Assembly: GCA_030149115.1 (NCBI GenBank)
Contig: JASBSE010000417.1
Span: 1 to 5,510, forward strand
Direction of reading: 5' to 3'
DNA: 5,510 bases
Source of the DNA: Winogradskyella sp.
Lineage (GTDB): Bacteria > Bacteroidota > Bacteroidia > Flavobacteriales > Flavobacteriaceae
Shown: positions 1-5,510 of the stretch, in pieces
Layout of the letters: every line of letters begins with the position of its first letter
How positions within the stretch are numbered: position 1 is the stretch's first letter
Notes under the pieces: model-generated
Database searches by the model: none
Seen by the model: only the letters and a program-made list of their open reading frames with translations
What the model was told of the DNA's origin: nothing
Position numbers and translations under genes: made by a program

Positions 1-57
1 AATTCTAAAGATAGCGATTAAAGGCTATTGAAAAATTGAATTAAGATTTTTTAACGT

Positions 58-1125
58 TTAAAGCGACTTATTTTCGAAGTAGTTTACCAATAAAGCTACA
101 ACATAACTGTAGCTTTTCATACCGTCAGCTTGATTATTTGCTTTAAGAAAATTATCAAAGGTTTTTTCAAAAACAGGTTCAATTGGGTTTTCGTAAGATT
201 TCCAAAAGTCTTGAACTTCTTGGTAATTCATTAAAATACCTTTGTTTACTGTGGCAAGAATCTTGTAATACAAATCTTTATCGCGTTTAAAGATTTCTAC
301 CAAACAGTAGCGTAAACCAAAGGTGTAACCAGAATATTTAAAATGAAGATCATTGTTATTAATAGCGGCCAAGCAACCAATAAAATTAGCTTCGTTTTCT
401 GCGGCATAGCCCAATTGATGCGCAACCTCATGGCACGATGTGGTTGGAAATTTGTAGGTTGGAATTAATCCATCTACCTGTGCTTCATTTGTAAAAGGGT
501 TCAAATACCCTGAAAATCCCATGTAAGTTAGTGGTACGCTGTAAATTGATTTTTTGATACTTACAGGATTATAATCTAAATGCGGATAGGTTTCAGACAA
601 TGTTTTGTAACTGTCTTTTACCATATCAAAAACTTCAGATTTGGTAAAAGGCATGTCCACTTTTGCTGAATCATTTATGGCTAATTGATGATGTAGATTA
701 TTCGATTTTTCAATTAATCGCTTTGTGAAATTAACCAACTGTTCTGTGGTGTATTCGGCTTCAAGATCTAACGATTTGTATAGTGGAAGTCTGTAGTAGT
801 TAAATGCCCACAAAACGTGAAACGCAAAATAAGCCAAGGACAAGGTTGCTAAAATGTCTAATAACCAGTCTTTAGTATCCTTATAAAGACGTTTTCGGTT
901 AATGATAATCCAACGAATTATATAAATACCAGCTAAAGTATAAAAAACATCACCTATTGAAAATGGCAACCAACCAAAGGCATAGCGCATTAATTTAGAG
1001 GTGAAAACATAAACACCATTACTATAAAATTGCTCTACAAATACAGGAAATTGCTTTAAGATTTGAATAACAACAATCTGAACAATCAAGAAAAGCGCAA
1101 TGATGAGTTTTTTGTTTTTCAGCAT
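58..1125 (-). CDS. DUF3810 family membrane protein with periplasmic HExxH metalloprotease-like domain
   Basis: This 355-residue protein looks like a DUF3810 family member, a family common in Bacteroidota with no role that I know to be established. Three hydrophobic segments are visible, at about residues 7-24, 50-76 and 87-110. The basic N-terminus (MLKNKK) and the basic loop RKRLYKDTK between helices 2 and 3 put both on the cytoplasmic side, so the roughly 245-residue C-terminal domain should lie in the periplasm. That domain contains HEVAH (232-236) followed by AAENEANF (241-248). This resembles a gluzincin zinc site: two histidines, the catalytic E233, and a downstream glutamate, E243 or E245, as third ligand. 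A zinc-dependent peptidase is therefore plausible but inferred. The only upstream methionine is the annotated ATG, which directly precedes helix 1, so the start is well supported. It is transcribed divergently from pepD and appears monocistronic. The family call is fairly secure; substrate and activity are unknown. Confidence 0.85.
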   Translation of the reverse strand: MLKNKKLIIALFLIVQIVVIQILKQFPVFVEQFYSNGVYVFTSKLMRYAFGWLPFSIGDVFYTLAGIYIIRWIIINRKRLYKDTKDWLLDILATLSLAYFAFHVLWAFNYYRLPLYKSLDLEAEYTTEQLVNFTKRLIEKSNNLHHQLAINDSAKVDMPFTKSEVFDMVKDSYKTLSETYPHLDYNPVSIKKSIYSVPLTYMGFSGYLNPFTNEAQVDGLIPTYKFPTTSCHEVAHQLGYAAENEANFIGCLAAINNNDLHFKYSGYTFGLRYCLVEIFKRDKDLYYKILATVNKGILMNYQEVQDFWKSYENPIEPVFEKTFDNFLKANNQADGMKSYSYVVALLVNYFENKSL

Positions 1126-1129
1126 GACT

Positions 1130-1137
1130 CAAAAATA
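1130..1137 (-). promoter_or_regulatory. Possible -7 promoter element (TATTTTTG) for the DUF3810 gene
   Basis: Read on the minus strand this is TATTTTTG, which fits the Bacteroidota -7 consensus TAnnTTTG. It ends only 4 bp before the ATG, so a transcript from it would start at or next to the start codon and be leaderless or nearly so. I see no TTG at the expected -33 distance, and A/T-rich DNA gives such matches by chance, so this is weak. Confidence 0.3.
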
Positions 1138-1145
1138 GGAAAAAC

Positions 1146-1230
1146 TTGTCATTCCGCACTTGATGCGGAATCTATATTTGCAGAAGGTTGAATGTCTATA
1201 TGAGATCCTGAAACAAGTTCAGGATGACAA
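1146..1230. repeat. Composite REP/MITE-like palindromic element (two inverted hairpin halves)
   Basis: An 85-bp non-coding element with perfect 7-bp terminal inverted repeats, TTGTCAT (1146-1152) and ATGACAA (1224-1230). It contains two perfect hairpins. The left one has stem ATTCCGCA (1151-1158), loop CTTGA and stem TGCGGAAT (1164-1171). The right one has stem ATCCTGAA (1205-1212), loop ACAAG and stem TTCAGGAT (1218-1225). Read on the minus strand, the right half has the same architecture as the left: GTCAT, 8-bp stem, CTTG[A/T] loop, then ATCT. The element is thus two diverged copies of one unit in head-to-head orientation, about 33 bp apart. No coding capacity is present, so any mobility would depend on a transposase encoded elsewhere. 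It lies between the divergent DUF3810 and pepD genes, upstream of the likely pepD promoter. Confidence 0.75.
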
Positions 1231-1249
1231 AAAACAATAAGTCTTTTTG

Positions 1250-1257
1250 TACTTTTG
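1250..1257 (+). promoter_or_regulatory. Likely -7 promoter element (TACTTTTG) for pepD
   Basis: TACTTTTG is an exact match to the Bacteroidota TAnnTTTG -7 consensus and lies 55 bp upstream of the preferred pepD ATG. Transcription would begin near 1262-1265, giving a leader of about 50 nt. No clear TTG stands at the usual -33 spacing; the end of the REP-like element (1230) occupies that position, so the element may have replaced or altered the original upstream promoter half. Confidence 0.5.
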
Positions 1258-1312
1258 TAATCGAAAAATTAAGTATTAATTTAAAAAGATACCCACTTCT
1301 GTGGTAAGTAAT

Positions 1313-2776
1313 ATGAGTCAAGATATAAGAAGCCTTGAACCAAAGGCACTATGGAACAAATTTGCAGATCTTAATGCAGTACCTCGTCCTTCAAAAAAGG
1401 AAGAACGTGTTATAAAATTTATGAAGGATTTTGGTGAAGGATTAGGTTTAGAAACTATAGAAGATGAGGTTGGTAACGTCATCATTAAAAAGCCTGCAAC
1501 TGCAGGAATGGAAGACCGAAAAGCCATTGTGATGCAATCGCATTTAGATATGGTACATCAAAAAAATAACGATACCGTTTTTGACTTCAATACACAAGGT
1601 ATCGACATGTACATAGATGGAGATTGGGTAAAGGCAAAAGGGACAACGCTTGGTGCAGATAACGGTCTTGGTGTGGCTACAATTATGGCTATTTTAGAAA
1701 GTGATAGTATTGCGCATCCTGATTTAGAGGCTTTATTTACCATAGATGAAGAAACTGGTATGACTGGTGCTATGGGTCTTAAAGGTGGTTTGCTTAATGG
1801 TGAAATACTACTGAATTTAGATACCGAAGAAGATGATGAAATAGGTGTTGGTTGTGCTGGTGGAGTAGATGTCACAGCAACAGGTTCTTATAATGAGCAA
1901 CCGGTTTCTAAAGATGGCTACAAAGCTTATAAAATAGAAGTGAAAGGTTTGCAAGGTGGTCATTCTGGTATGCAAATTCATGAAGGTTTGGGTAATGCCA
2001 ATAAAATTATGAATCGTTTGCTCTATGCTATTATCGAAGATATTAAAGTGGCTGAGATTGATGGAGGTAGTTTACGTAATGCCATACCAAGAGAGAGTGT
2101 TGCTGTTGTAGTTTTAAAATCAGATAAAGAAGAGGTACTGTTAAATGTCTTAAAAGCGTTATCTGAAACGATTAAGAAGGAATACAAAACTATGGAGCCA
2201 GATTTACAAATGGTCTTTACAGAAACTGATTTACCAGATAATACAATGCCATTTGAAGCGCAATCTCAATTATTAAAAGCATTATATGCTGCACACAATG
2301 GAGTATATAGAATGAGTGCAGATATCAAAGATTTGGTAGAAACTTCTAATAATATAGCTAGAGTAATTGTAAAAGATGGTAATATTAAAGTAGGTTGCTT
2401 AACACGTAGCTCTGTGGAGTCTTCTAAAATGGATTTGGCTAATGCTTTAAAGTCTACATTTGAACTTGCTGGTTGTGAGGTTGAGTTTTCAGGAAGTTAT
2501 CCTGGTTGGACACCAAATATGGATTCTGCTATTTTAAAAGTAATGGTGCCAATTTACGAACGTCTTAATAATGGAGAAAAACCTCATGTAGCAGCTTGCC
2601 ATGCAGGTTTAGAGTGTGGTATTTTAGGACAAAATTATCCAGACATGGATATGATTAGTTTTGGTCCAAACATTAAAGGTGCTCACTCACCAGATGAACG
2701 TGCTCAGATTTCATCAGCTCAGAAGTATTGGGAATTTGTTTTAGAAATCTTGAAAAATATTCCGAAGAAAGCTTAA
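1313..2776 (+). CDS. pepD: Aminoacyl-histidine dipeptidase (Xaa-His dipeptidase, peptidase M20C)
   Basis: PepD is a cytosolic two-metal dipeptidase that cleaves dipeptides, typically with a C-terminal histidine (carnosine-like), and so recycles amino acids from peptides. The 487-residue product is the usual length for the family. Numbering from the ATG at 1313, the M20 catalytic set is complete: HLDMVHQ with metal ligand H77 and catalytic D79, LGADNG with bridging D116, DEETG with general base E146 and metal ligand E147, NLDTEED with D170, and AHSPDE with H458. GGHSG (216-220) opens the lid/dimerisation domain, and HAGLECG (430-436) is another conserved M20C motif. The spacing of these residues closely follows what I recall for E. 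coli and Vibrio PepD, offset by three. A GTG at 1301 is in frame, but the ATG at 1313 (MSQDIRSLEPKALW) is preferred because it matches the usual family N-terminus. The gene is a single unit bounded by its own promoter and a terminator. Confidence 0.95.
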   Translation: MSQDIRSLEPKALWNKFADLNAVPRPSKKEERVIKFMKDFGEGLGLETIEDEVGNVIIKKPATAGMEDRKAIVMQSHLDMVHQKNNDTVFDFNTQGIDMYIDGDWVKAKGTTLGADNGLGVATIMAILESDSIAHPDLEALFTIDEETGMTGAMGLKGGLLNGEILLNLDTEEDDEIGVGCAGGVDVTATGSYNEQPVSKDGYKAYKIEVKGLQGGHSGMQIHEGLGNANKIMNRLLYAIIEDIKVAEIDGGSLRNAIPRESVAVVVLKSDKEEVLLNVLKALSETIKKEYKTMEPDLQMVFTETDLPDNTMPFEAQSQLLKALYAAHNGVYRMSADIKDLVETSNNIARVIVKDGNIKVGCLTRSSVESSKMDLANALKSTFELAGCEVEFSGSYPGWTPNMDSAILKVMVPIYERLNNGEKPHVAACHAGLECGILGQNYPDMDMISFGPNIKGAHSPDERAQISSAQKYWEFVLEILKNIPKKA

Positions 2777-2784
2777 TGATTTAA

Positions 2785-2806
2785 GTGCTAAATCAAGTTC
2801 AGTATG
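2785..2806. repeat. Decayed copy of the REP-like hairpin unit downstream of pepD
   Basis: Positions 2791-2806 match 1211-1226 of the upstream element at 14 of 16 bases. The surrounding bases keep the same fold: an 8-position stem (GTGCTAAA, 2785-2792, with TTCAGTAT, 2798-2805) around a 5-base loop TCAAG. The stem has one A-C mismatch and two G-T wobbles, as expected for a decaying copy. The stem bases differ from both upstream halves while the loop is conserved. The unit begins 8 bases after the pepD stop codon. Confidence 0.5.
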
Positions 2807-2814
2807 GGATTAAT

Positions 2815-2848
2815 AAAAAAAGGGCAGCGATTAAGCTGCCCTTTTTTT
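2815..2848. terminator. Bidirectional intrinsic terminator between pepD and the PPIase operon
   Basis: A perfect GC-rich stem GGGCAGC (2822-2828) / GCTGCCC (2835-2841) with a 6-base loop GATTAA is flanked by seven A on the left and seven T on the right. It therefore ends in a U-tract when read from either strand. It sits between the stops of the converging pepD (ends 2776) and cyclophilin-FKBP gene (ends 2866), so it should terminate both transcripts. Confidence 0.92.
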
Positions 2849-2865
2849 ATTTTACTGTTGTTTAT

Positions 2866-4026
2866 TTATTCAGCAATACCAGTTAGCTCTATATCAAATA
2901 CGAGATTAGTTTTTCCTGGGATTAATGGTGCTCTTCCTGATTCTCCATAGCCTAAATGATAAGGGATATAAACTCTAGCTTTATCTCCCACTTTCATGTT
3001 CAGCATGGCTTCTCTAAAGCCAGCAACTAAACCTGCACTCTCGTTATATGGCATTGTGAAAGGGCTATAGCCACCACGACTGTCTTGCGTTTCATCATAC
3101 TTTCCGTTTTTCTCAGCTACCTCTTTCCAAGTTGTCCAGAATAAGGTGCCATCTTCAAAATATCCAGCACAATCAATTTTTACTCTCTGTTCTGGTGTAG
3201 GTTTTACACCGTCACCTTTATGAGTAAAGGCCATTTCCATGCCAGTTTCAGATTTGATTATAGAATTCTTAATTTCTTCATTTTTCTTTAAAAATTCTTC
3301 TCTAGCTTCTTTAGACAACTCTTCAGCTTTTTTCTTAGCTTCAGCTATTTGTTGTTCTCGTTTTTCTAATATTTTAGGCATTTCTTCTTCAAATACTTTT
3401 GGCGCATCAAAGAATTTAGCTTCTTTACCTTTTCTAATGATATTAAGTTTTGTGATAACTACATCCTCAACTGGCTTGTGGTTTCTTCTAGCAGGATCAA
3501 TTACTTTAACATTAGAAATAGAATCATGTACATCCATACCTTCTATAACTTGACCAAAAACAGCATGTCTGTTATCTAAGCTTGGCCATTCTTTTTCCAT
3601 AATAAAGAACTGACTTCCGTTTGCATCTCTACCTGGATTTGCCATAGATAGAACACCTGGTTTATCATGCTTTAAGTCAGGGTGAAACTCATCTGGAAAT
3701 TTATAACCAGGATCTCCCATTCCTGAAGCTGTAGGATCTCCACCTTGTATCATAAAATTATTCACAACTCGGTGAAATGTAATACTGTCATAGTAACGTT
3801 TTCCTTTATATTCCTCTTTCACCATTGGGTGGTTACCTTCGGCTAAAGCCACAAAATTAGCTACAGTTACAGGTACTTTATCGTAATAAAGCTTTGCCAG
3901 CATTGTCCCTTTATTAGTAACAAATTCTGCATAAAGTCCATCTTCTAAATTTGGATACTTCTCTTGGCAAGAGATATTTGCCAATACAACTAATATTATT
4001 AATGTTGTAAGTGCTTTTTTAATCAT
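2866..4026 (-). CDS. Cyclophilin-FKBP fusion peptidyl-prolyl isomerase, probable lipoprotein
   Basis: A 386-residue envelope protein combining two unrelated prolyl-isomerase folds. Residues 1-20 form a signal peptide ending in NISC. C20 is the probable lipidation site, although the -3 position (N17) is not canonical. Residues about 30-198 are a cyclophilin with the full active-site set: FHR (R86), FMIQGGDP (F91, M92, Q94), ANGSQFFI (A135, F141), W147, L150 and H154. Residues about 210-258 are a highly charged E/K/A-rich helix, probably a coiled-coil spacer. Residues about 270-385 are an FKBP domain ending in GYGESG and TNLVFDIELTGI. Its active site departs from FKBP12: C286 stands at the Y26 position, W297 at D37 and F337 at W59, while F296 and Y360 are kept. 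The cyclophilin is predicted active; FKBP activity is uncertain. The start overlaps the end of gldI by 8 bp (ATGATTAA), suggesting translational coupling. The protein probably assists folding of periplasmic or outer-membrane proteins. Confidence 0.92.
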   Translation of the reverse strand: MIKKALTTLIILVVLANISCQEKYPNLEDGLYAEFVTNKGTMLAKLYYDKVPVTVANFVALAEGNHPMVKEEYKGKRYYDSITFHRVVNNFMIQGGDPTASGMGDPGYKFPDEFHPDLKHDKPGVLSMANPGRDANGSQFFIMEKEWPSLDNRHAVFGQVIEGMDVHDSISNVKVIDPARRNHKPVEDVVITKLNIIRKGKEAKFFDAPKVFEEEMPKILEKREQQIAEAKKKAEELSKEAREEFLKKNEEIKNSIIKSETGMEMAFTHKGDGVKPTPEQRVKIDCAGYFEDGTLFWTTWKEVAEKNGKYDETQDSRGGYSPFTMPYNESAGLVAGFREAMLNMKVGDKARVYIPYHLGYGESGRAPLIPGKTNLVFDIELTGIAE

Positions 4027-4552
4027 TTTCTTGGGTTATAGTGTTTAAAGTTACTTCGCATATTAACGGAACATTGGTTCCTATTCTGTTTTCATCACCA
4101 TAGTAGCCATAAGCTTTTTGTGATGGAAAAATGAAGGTGATATGATCACCTTCTGTCATTAATTTTAAACCTTCGCGCAGACCTGTAAAAAGTTCTTGTT
4201 TGTCCATAACGTAAGTTCTTTCTGCAGTTGCGTATATTTCATTTCCGCTAAGGTCAGATACATTATATTCAAAATTAATGATGTCACCAAAATCTGGTTG
4301 AATAGTGTCTTTTTCTGCTTTGGTATTGTAGTAGTACCAAAATCCACTTTCTGAGGCGATATAGTCTTTTTCTGGATTATTCTTTATGATATTCTGAATA
4401 ATCTCATGTTCCTTTTCGTTTAGTTTTTTGTTACGCTCTGCAGATTCCTTTAGAAAAGAACCAGACTGTACCGTTTCTGGCATTCTGGCCTCTGGAGATT
4501 TACAACCCACTAAAACAAAAGTTACAATTAGTATGTAGAGCAGGTGTTTCAT
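4019..4552 (-). CDS. gldI: GldI, gliding motility-associated FKBP-type peptidyl-prolyl isomerase lipoprotein
   Basis: In Flavobacterium johnsoniae GldI is a lipoprotein needed for gliding and chitin use, functions that depend on the gliding/type IX secretion machinery. This 177-residue protein has a clear signal peptide with lipobox LVGC and lipidation at C17. A charged segment, about residues 30-60 (GSFLKESAERNKKLNEKEHE), looks typical of GldI. An FKBP-type domain follows from about residue 66 to 172, including ELFTGLREGLKLM (120-132) and KAYGYYG (146-152). Against FKBP12, Y96 and Y148 keep the Y26 and Y82 positions, but Y107 replaces D37, L125 replaces W59 and C165 replaces F99, so isomerase activity is uncertain. 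The ATG overlaps the stop of the upstream phosphoesterase gene by one base (TAATG), and its own stop overlaps the next gene. The gene implies, but does not prove, a gliding or T9SS-bearing host, since non-gliding relatives can also carry gldI. Confidence 0.9.
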   Translation of the reverse strand: MKHLLYILIVTFVLVGCKSPEARMPETVQSGSFLKESAERNKKLNEKEHEIIQNIIKNNPEKDYIASESGFWYYYNTKAEKDTIQPDFGDIINFEYNVSDLSGNEIYATAERTYVMDKQELFTGLREGLKLMTEGDHITFIFPSQKAYGYYGDENRIGTNVPLICEVTLNTITQEND

Positions 4553-5510
4553 TACTGGGACAATTCATTTTTATATTGTTGTAATATACTAATAAATTTT
4601 TCAACGGTAGTTTGTAAATCATCTTCACTGCGTCCACCAGCTGCATTTGTGTGTCCACCACCATTAAAGTGTGCTCTAGAAAATTCGTTCACAGAAAAAG
4701 TGCCTTTACTACGCAACGATATTTTTACAATATTGTCTTGCTCGTTTTCTATAAAAATGGCAGCAAATATGATGTTTTTTAATGACAGACCGTAGTTAAC
4801 AAACCCTTCGGTATCTCCTTTTTTAAAATTGAATTCATCCAATTCAGCTTGCGACAATGTAATGTAAGCTGTGCGTAATTCTGGTATTACTTTTAGGTTT
4901 TGCATGGCTCTACCCAAAAGTTGTAAACGACTGTAGCTATTGGTGTCGTAGATATTGTTATGAATTTCAGAATTTTTAGCACCTCGCTTCATTAAATCTC
5001 CAATAACCTGATGTGTTCTGCTGGTGGTAGATGGAAAGCGAAATGAGCCAGTGTCTGTCATAATTCCTGTATACAAGCAGGTCGCAATGTCAGCGTTTAT
5101 TTTTTCAACATCATCTAGCATTTCAATAAAATTGTATACCATTTCGCAGGTAGAAGACATACTAACATCAGAGTAGGTGTACTTTGCATAATCATCTGGT
5201 TGCTGATGATGATCTATCATAATTTTTGTTGCTGACGACTGCTCTAAAGGCACTGCCACATCACCAGTACGGTGAAAAGCATTAAAGTCTAACGTAAAAA
5301 TTAGCTGCGCTTTGTTTATTAAAGCTTCGCATTGGTCTCGATTAGACTCAAAGATTAAAACAGCATCATCTCCAGGTAACCACTTTAAAAAATCTGGATA
5401 ATCATTGGGTGCAATAACGGTTGCTTTATGGTTATAGGCTTTTAAATAATGATACAAGCCTAATGTAGAACCCATGGCATCTCCATCTGGATTTTTATGT
5501 GGCACAATTA
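4552..5510 (-). CDS. DHH/DHHA1 family phosphoesterase, NrnA-like (5' end outside the window)
   Basis: A cytosolic metal-dependent phosphoesterase of the DHH superfamily. Nearest in length and layout is NrnA (nanoRNase / pAp phosphatase), which degrades very short oligonucleotides and dephosphorylates 3'-phosphoadenosine 5'-phosphate. Counting from the GTG-encoded valine at 5505-5503, the DHH motifs are HKNPDGDAMGS (H3, D7, D9), TLDFN (D73), MIDHH (D98-H99-H100) and MTDTGSF (D151). The DHHA1 substrate-binding motif NGGGHTNAAGG is at 281-291. All catalytic positions are intact. The reading frame stays open to the window edge (an ATT codon precedes the GTG), and the first beta strand before the HKNPDGD motif is missing. 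The true start therefore lies about 15-30 codons beyond 5510, and the GTG is internal. It is the first visible gene of the operon with gldI. NrnA-type activity rather than another DHH activity (such as c-di-AMP/pApA hydrolysis) is inferred, so no symbol is given. Confidence 0.9.
   Translation of the reverse strand, partial: IVPHKNPDGDAMGSTLGLYHYLKAYNHKATVIAPNDYPDFLKWLPGDDAVLIFESNRDQCEALINKAQLIFTLDFNAFHRTGDVAVPLEQSSATKIMIDHHQQPDDYAKYTYSDVSMSSTCEMVYNFIEMLDDVEKINADIATCLYTGIMTDTGSFRFPSTTSRTHQVIGDLMKRGAKNSEIHNNIYDTNSYSRLQLLGRAMQNLKVIPELRTAYITLSQAELDEFNFKKGDTEGFVNYGLSLKNIIFAAIFIENEQDNIVKISLRSKGTFSVNEFSRAHFNGGGHTNAAGGRSEDDLQTTVEKFISILQQYKNELSQ

Noticed and set aside
11..28. Small stem ATAGC/GCTAT downstream of the DUF3810 gene as a terminator
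   Set aside because: The stem is only 5 bp with an 8-base loop and no proper U-tract in either direction; the 57-bp end of the window shows nothing else convincing.
1301..1312. Upstream in-frame GTG start for pepD, adding MVSN
   Set aside because: The ATG at 1313 gives the usual family N-terminus (MSQDIRSLEPKALW); the four extra residues fall on the small CCAC/GTGG hairpin and add nothing conserved.
1318..1875. Two minus-strand open frames (1318-1527 and 1558-1875) inside pepD
   Set aside because: They are antisense to a well-supported gene, have low-complexity serine/proline-rich composition, and resemble no family.
3239..3553. Plus-strand 104-codon open frame inside the cyclophilin-FKBP gene
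   Set aside because: It is an antisense shadow of the charged linker and cyclophilin region; its serine/leucine richness comes from the complement of E/K codons.
4165..4347. Minus-strand 60-codon frame overlapping gldI
   Set aside because: It is an out-of-frame shadow of gldI with no recognisable domain.
4544..4795. Plus-strand 83-codon frame antisense to the DHH gene
   Set aside because: It covers the conserved DHHA1 motif region on the other strand and has no independent support.
5503..5505. GTG as the real start of the DHH phosphoesterase
   Set aside because: It lies directly inside the first catalytic motif (HKNPDGD), the frame is open upstream to the window edge, and the family always has a beta strand before this motif.

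Overview
The window is AT-rich chromosomal DNA that reads as a member of the Flavobacteriaceae (Bacteroidota). The reasons are a recognisable gliding-motility lipoprotein gene (gldI), a DUF3810-type membrane protein, a cyclophilin-FKBP fusion lipoprotein, and a TAnnTTTG promoter element upstream of pepD. It holds five genes and no phage, transposase, CRISPR array, tRNA or rRNA.

Layout from left to right. (1) 58-1125, minus: a three-helix inner-membrane protein with a periplasmic HExxH zinc-protease-like domain (DUF3810 family). (2) 1126-1312: a divergent intergenic region with a composite REP/MITE-like palindrome (1146-1230) and a likely pepD promoter. (3) 1313-2776, plus: pepD, a cytosolic M20C aminoacyl-histidine dipeptidase with all metal and catalytic residues present. 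(4) 2777-2865: a convergent intergenic region with a decayed third copy of the REP-like hairpin, then a strong bidirectional terminator. (5) 2866-5510, minus: a tightly overlapping three-gene operon, transcribed in the order DHH/DHHA1 phosphoesterase (NrnA-like, 5' end outside the window), gldI, cyclophilin-FKBP fusion lipoprotein. The junctions overlap by 1 bp (TAATG) and 8 bp, which suggests translational coupling.

The two distal operon genes both encode lipoproteins with peptidyl-prolyl isomerase folds, so the operon probably supplies envelope folding factors, one of which is tied in F. johnsoniae to gliding. The phosphoesterase is a cytosolic nucleotide/oligonucleotide-processing enzyme with no obvious mechanistic link. 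PepD and the DUF3810 protein appear to be independent single-gene units.

Most of the window is ordinary core genome. The parts most worth a second look are the REP-like hairpin family (three halves with different but internally complementary stems around a constant CTTG[A/T] loop) and the erosion of canonical FKBP active-site residues in both isomerase lipoproteins. I did not find convincing evidence of an undescribed multi-gene system.
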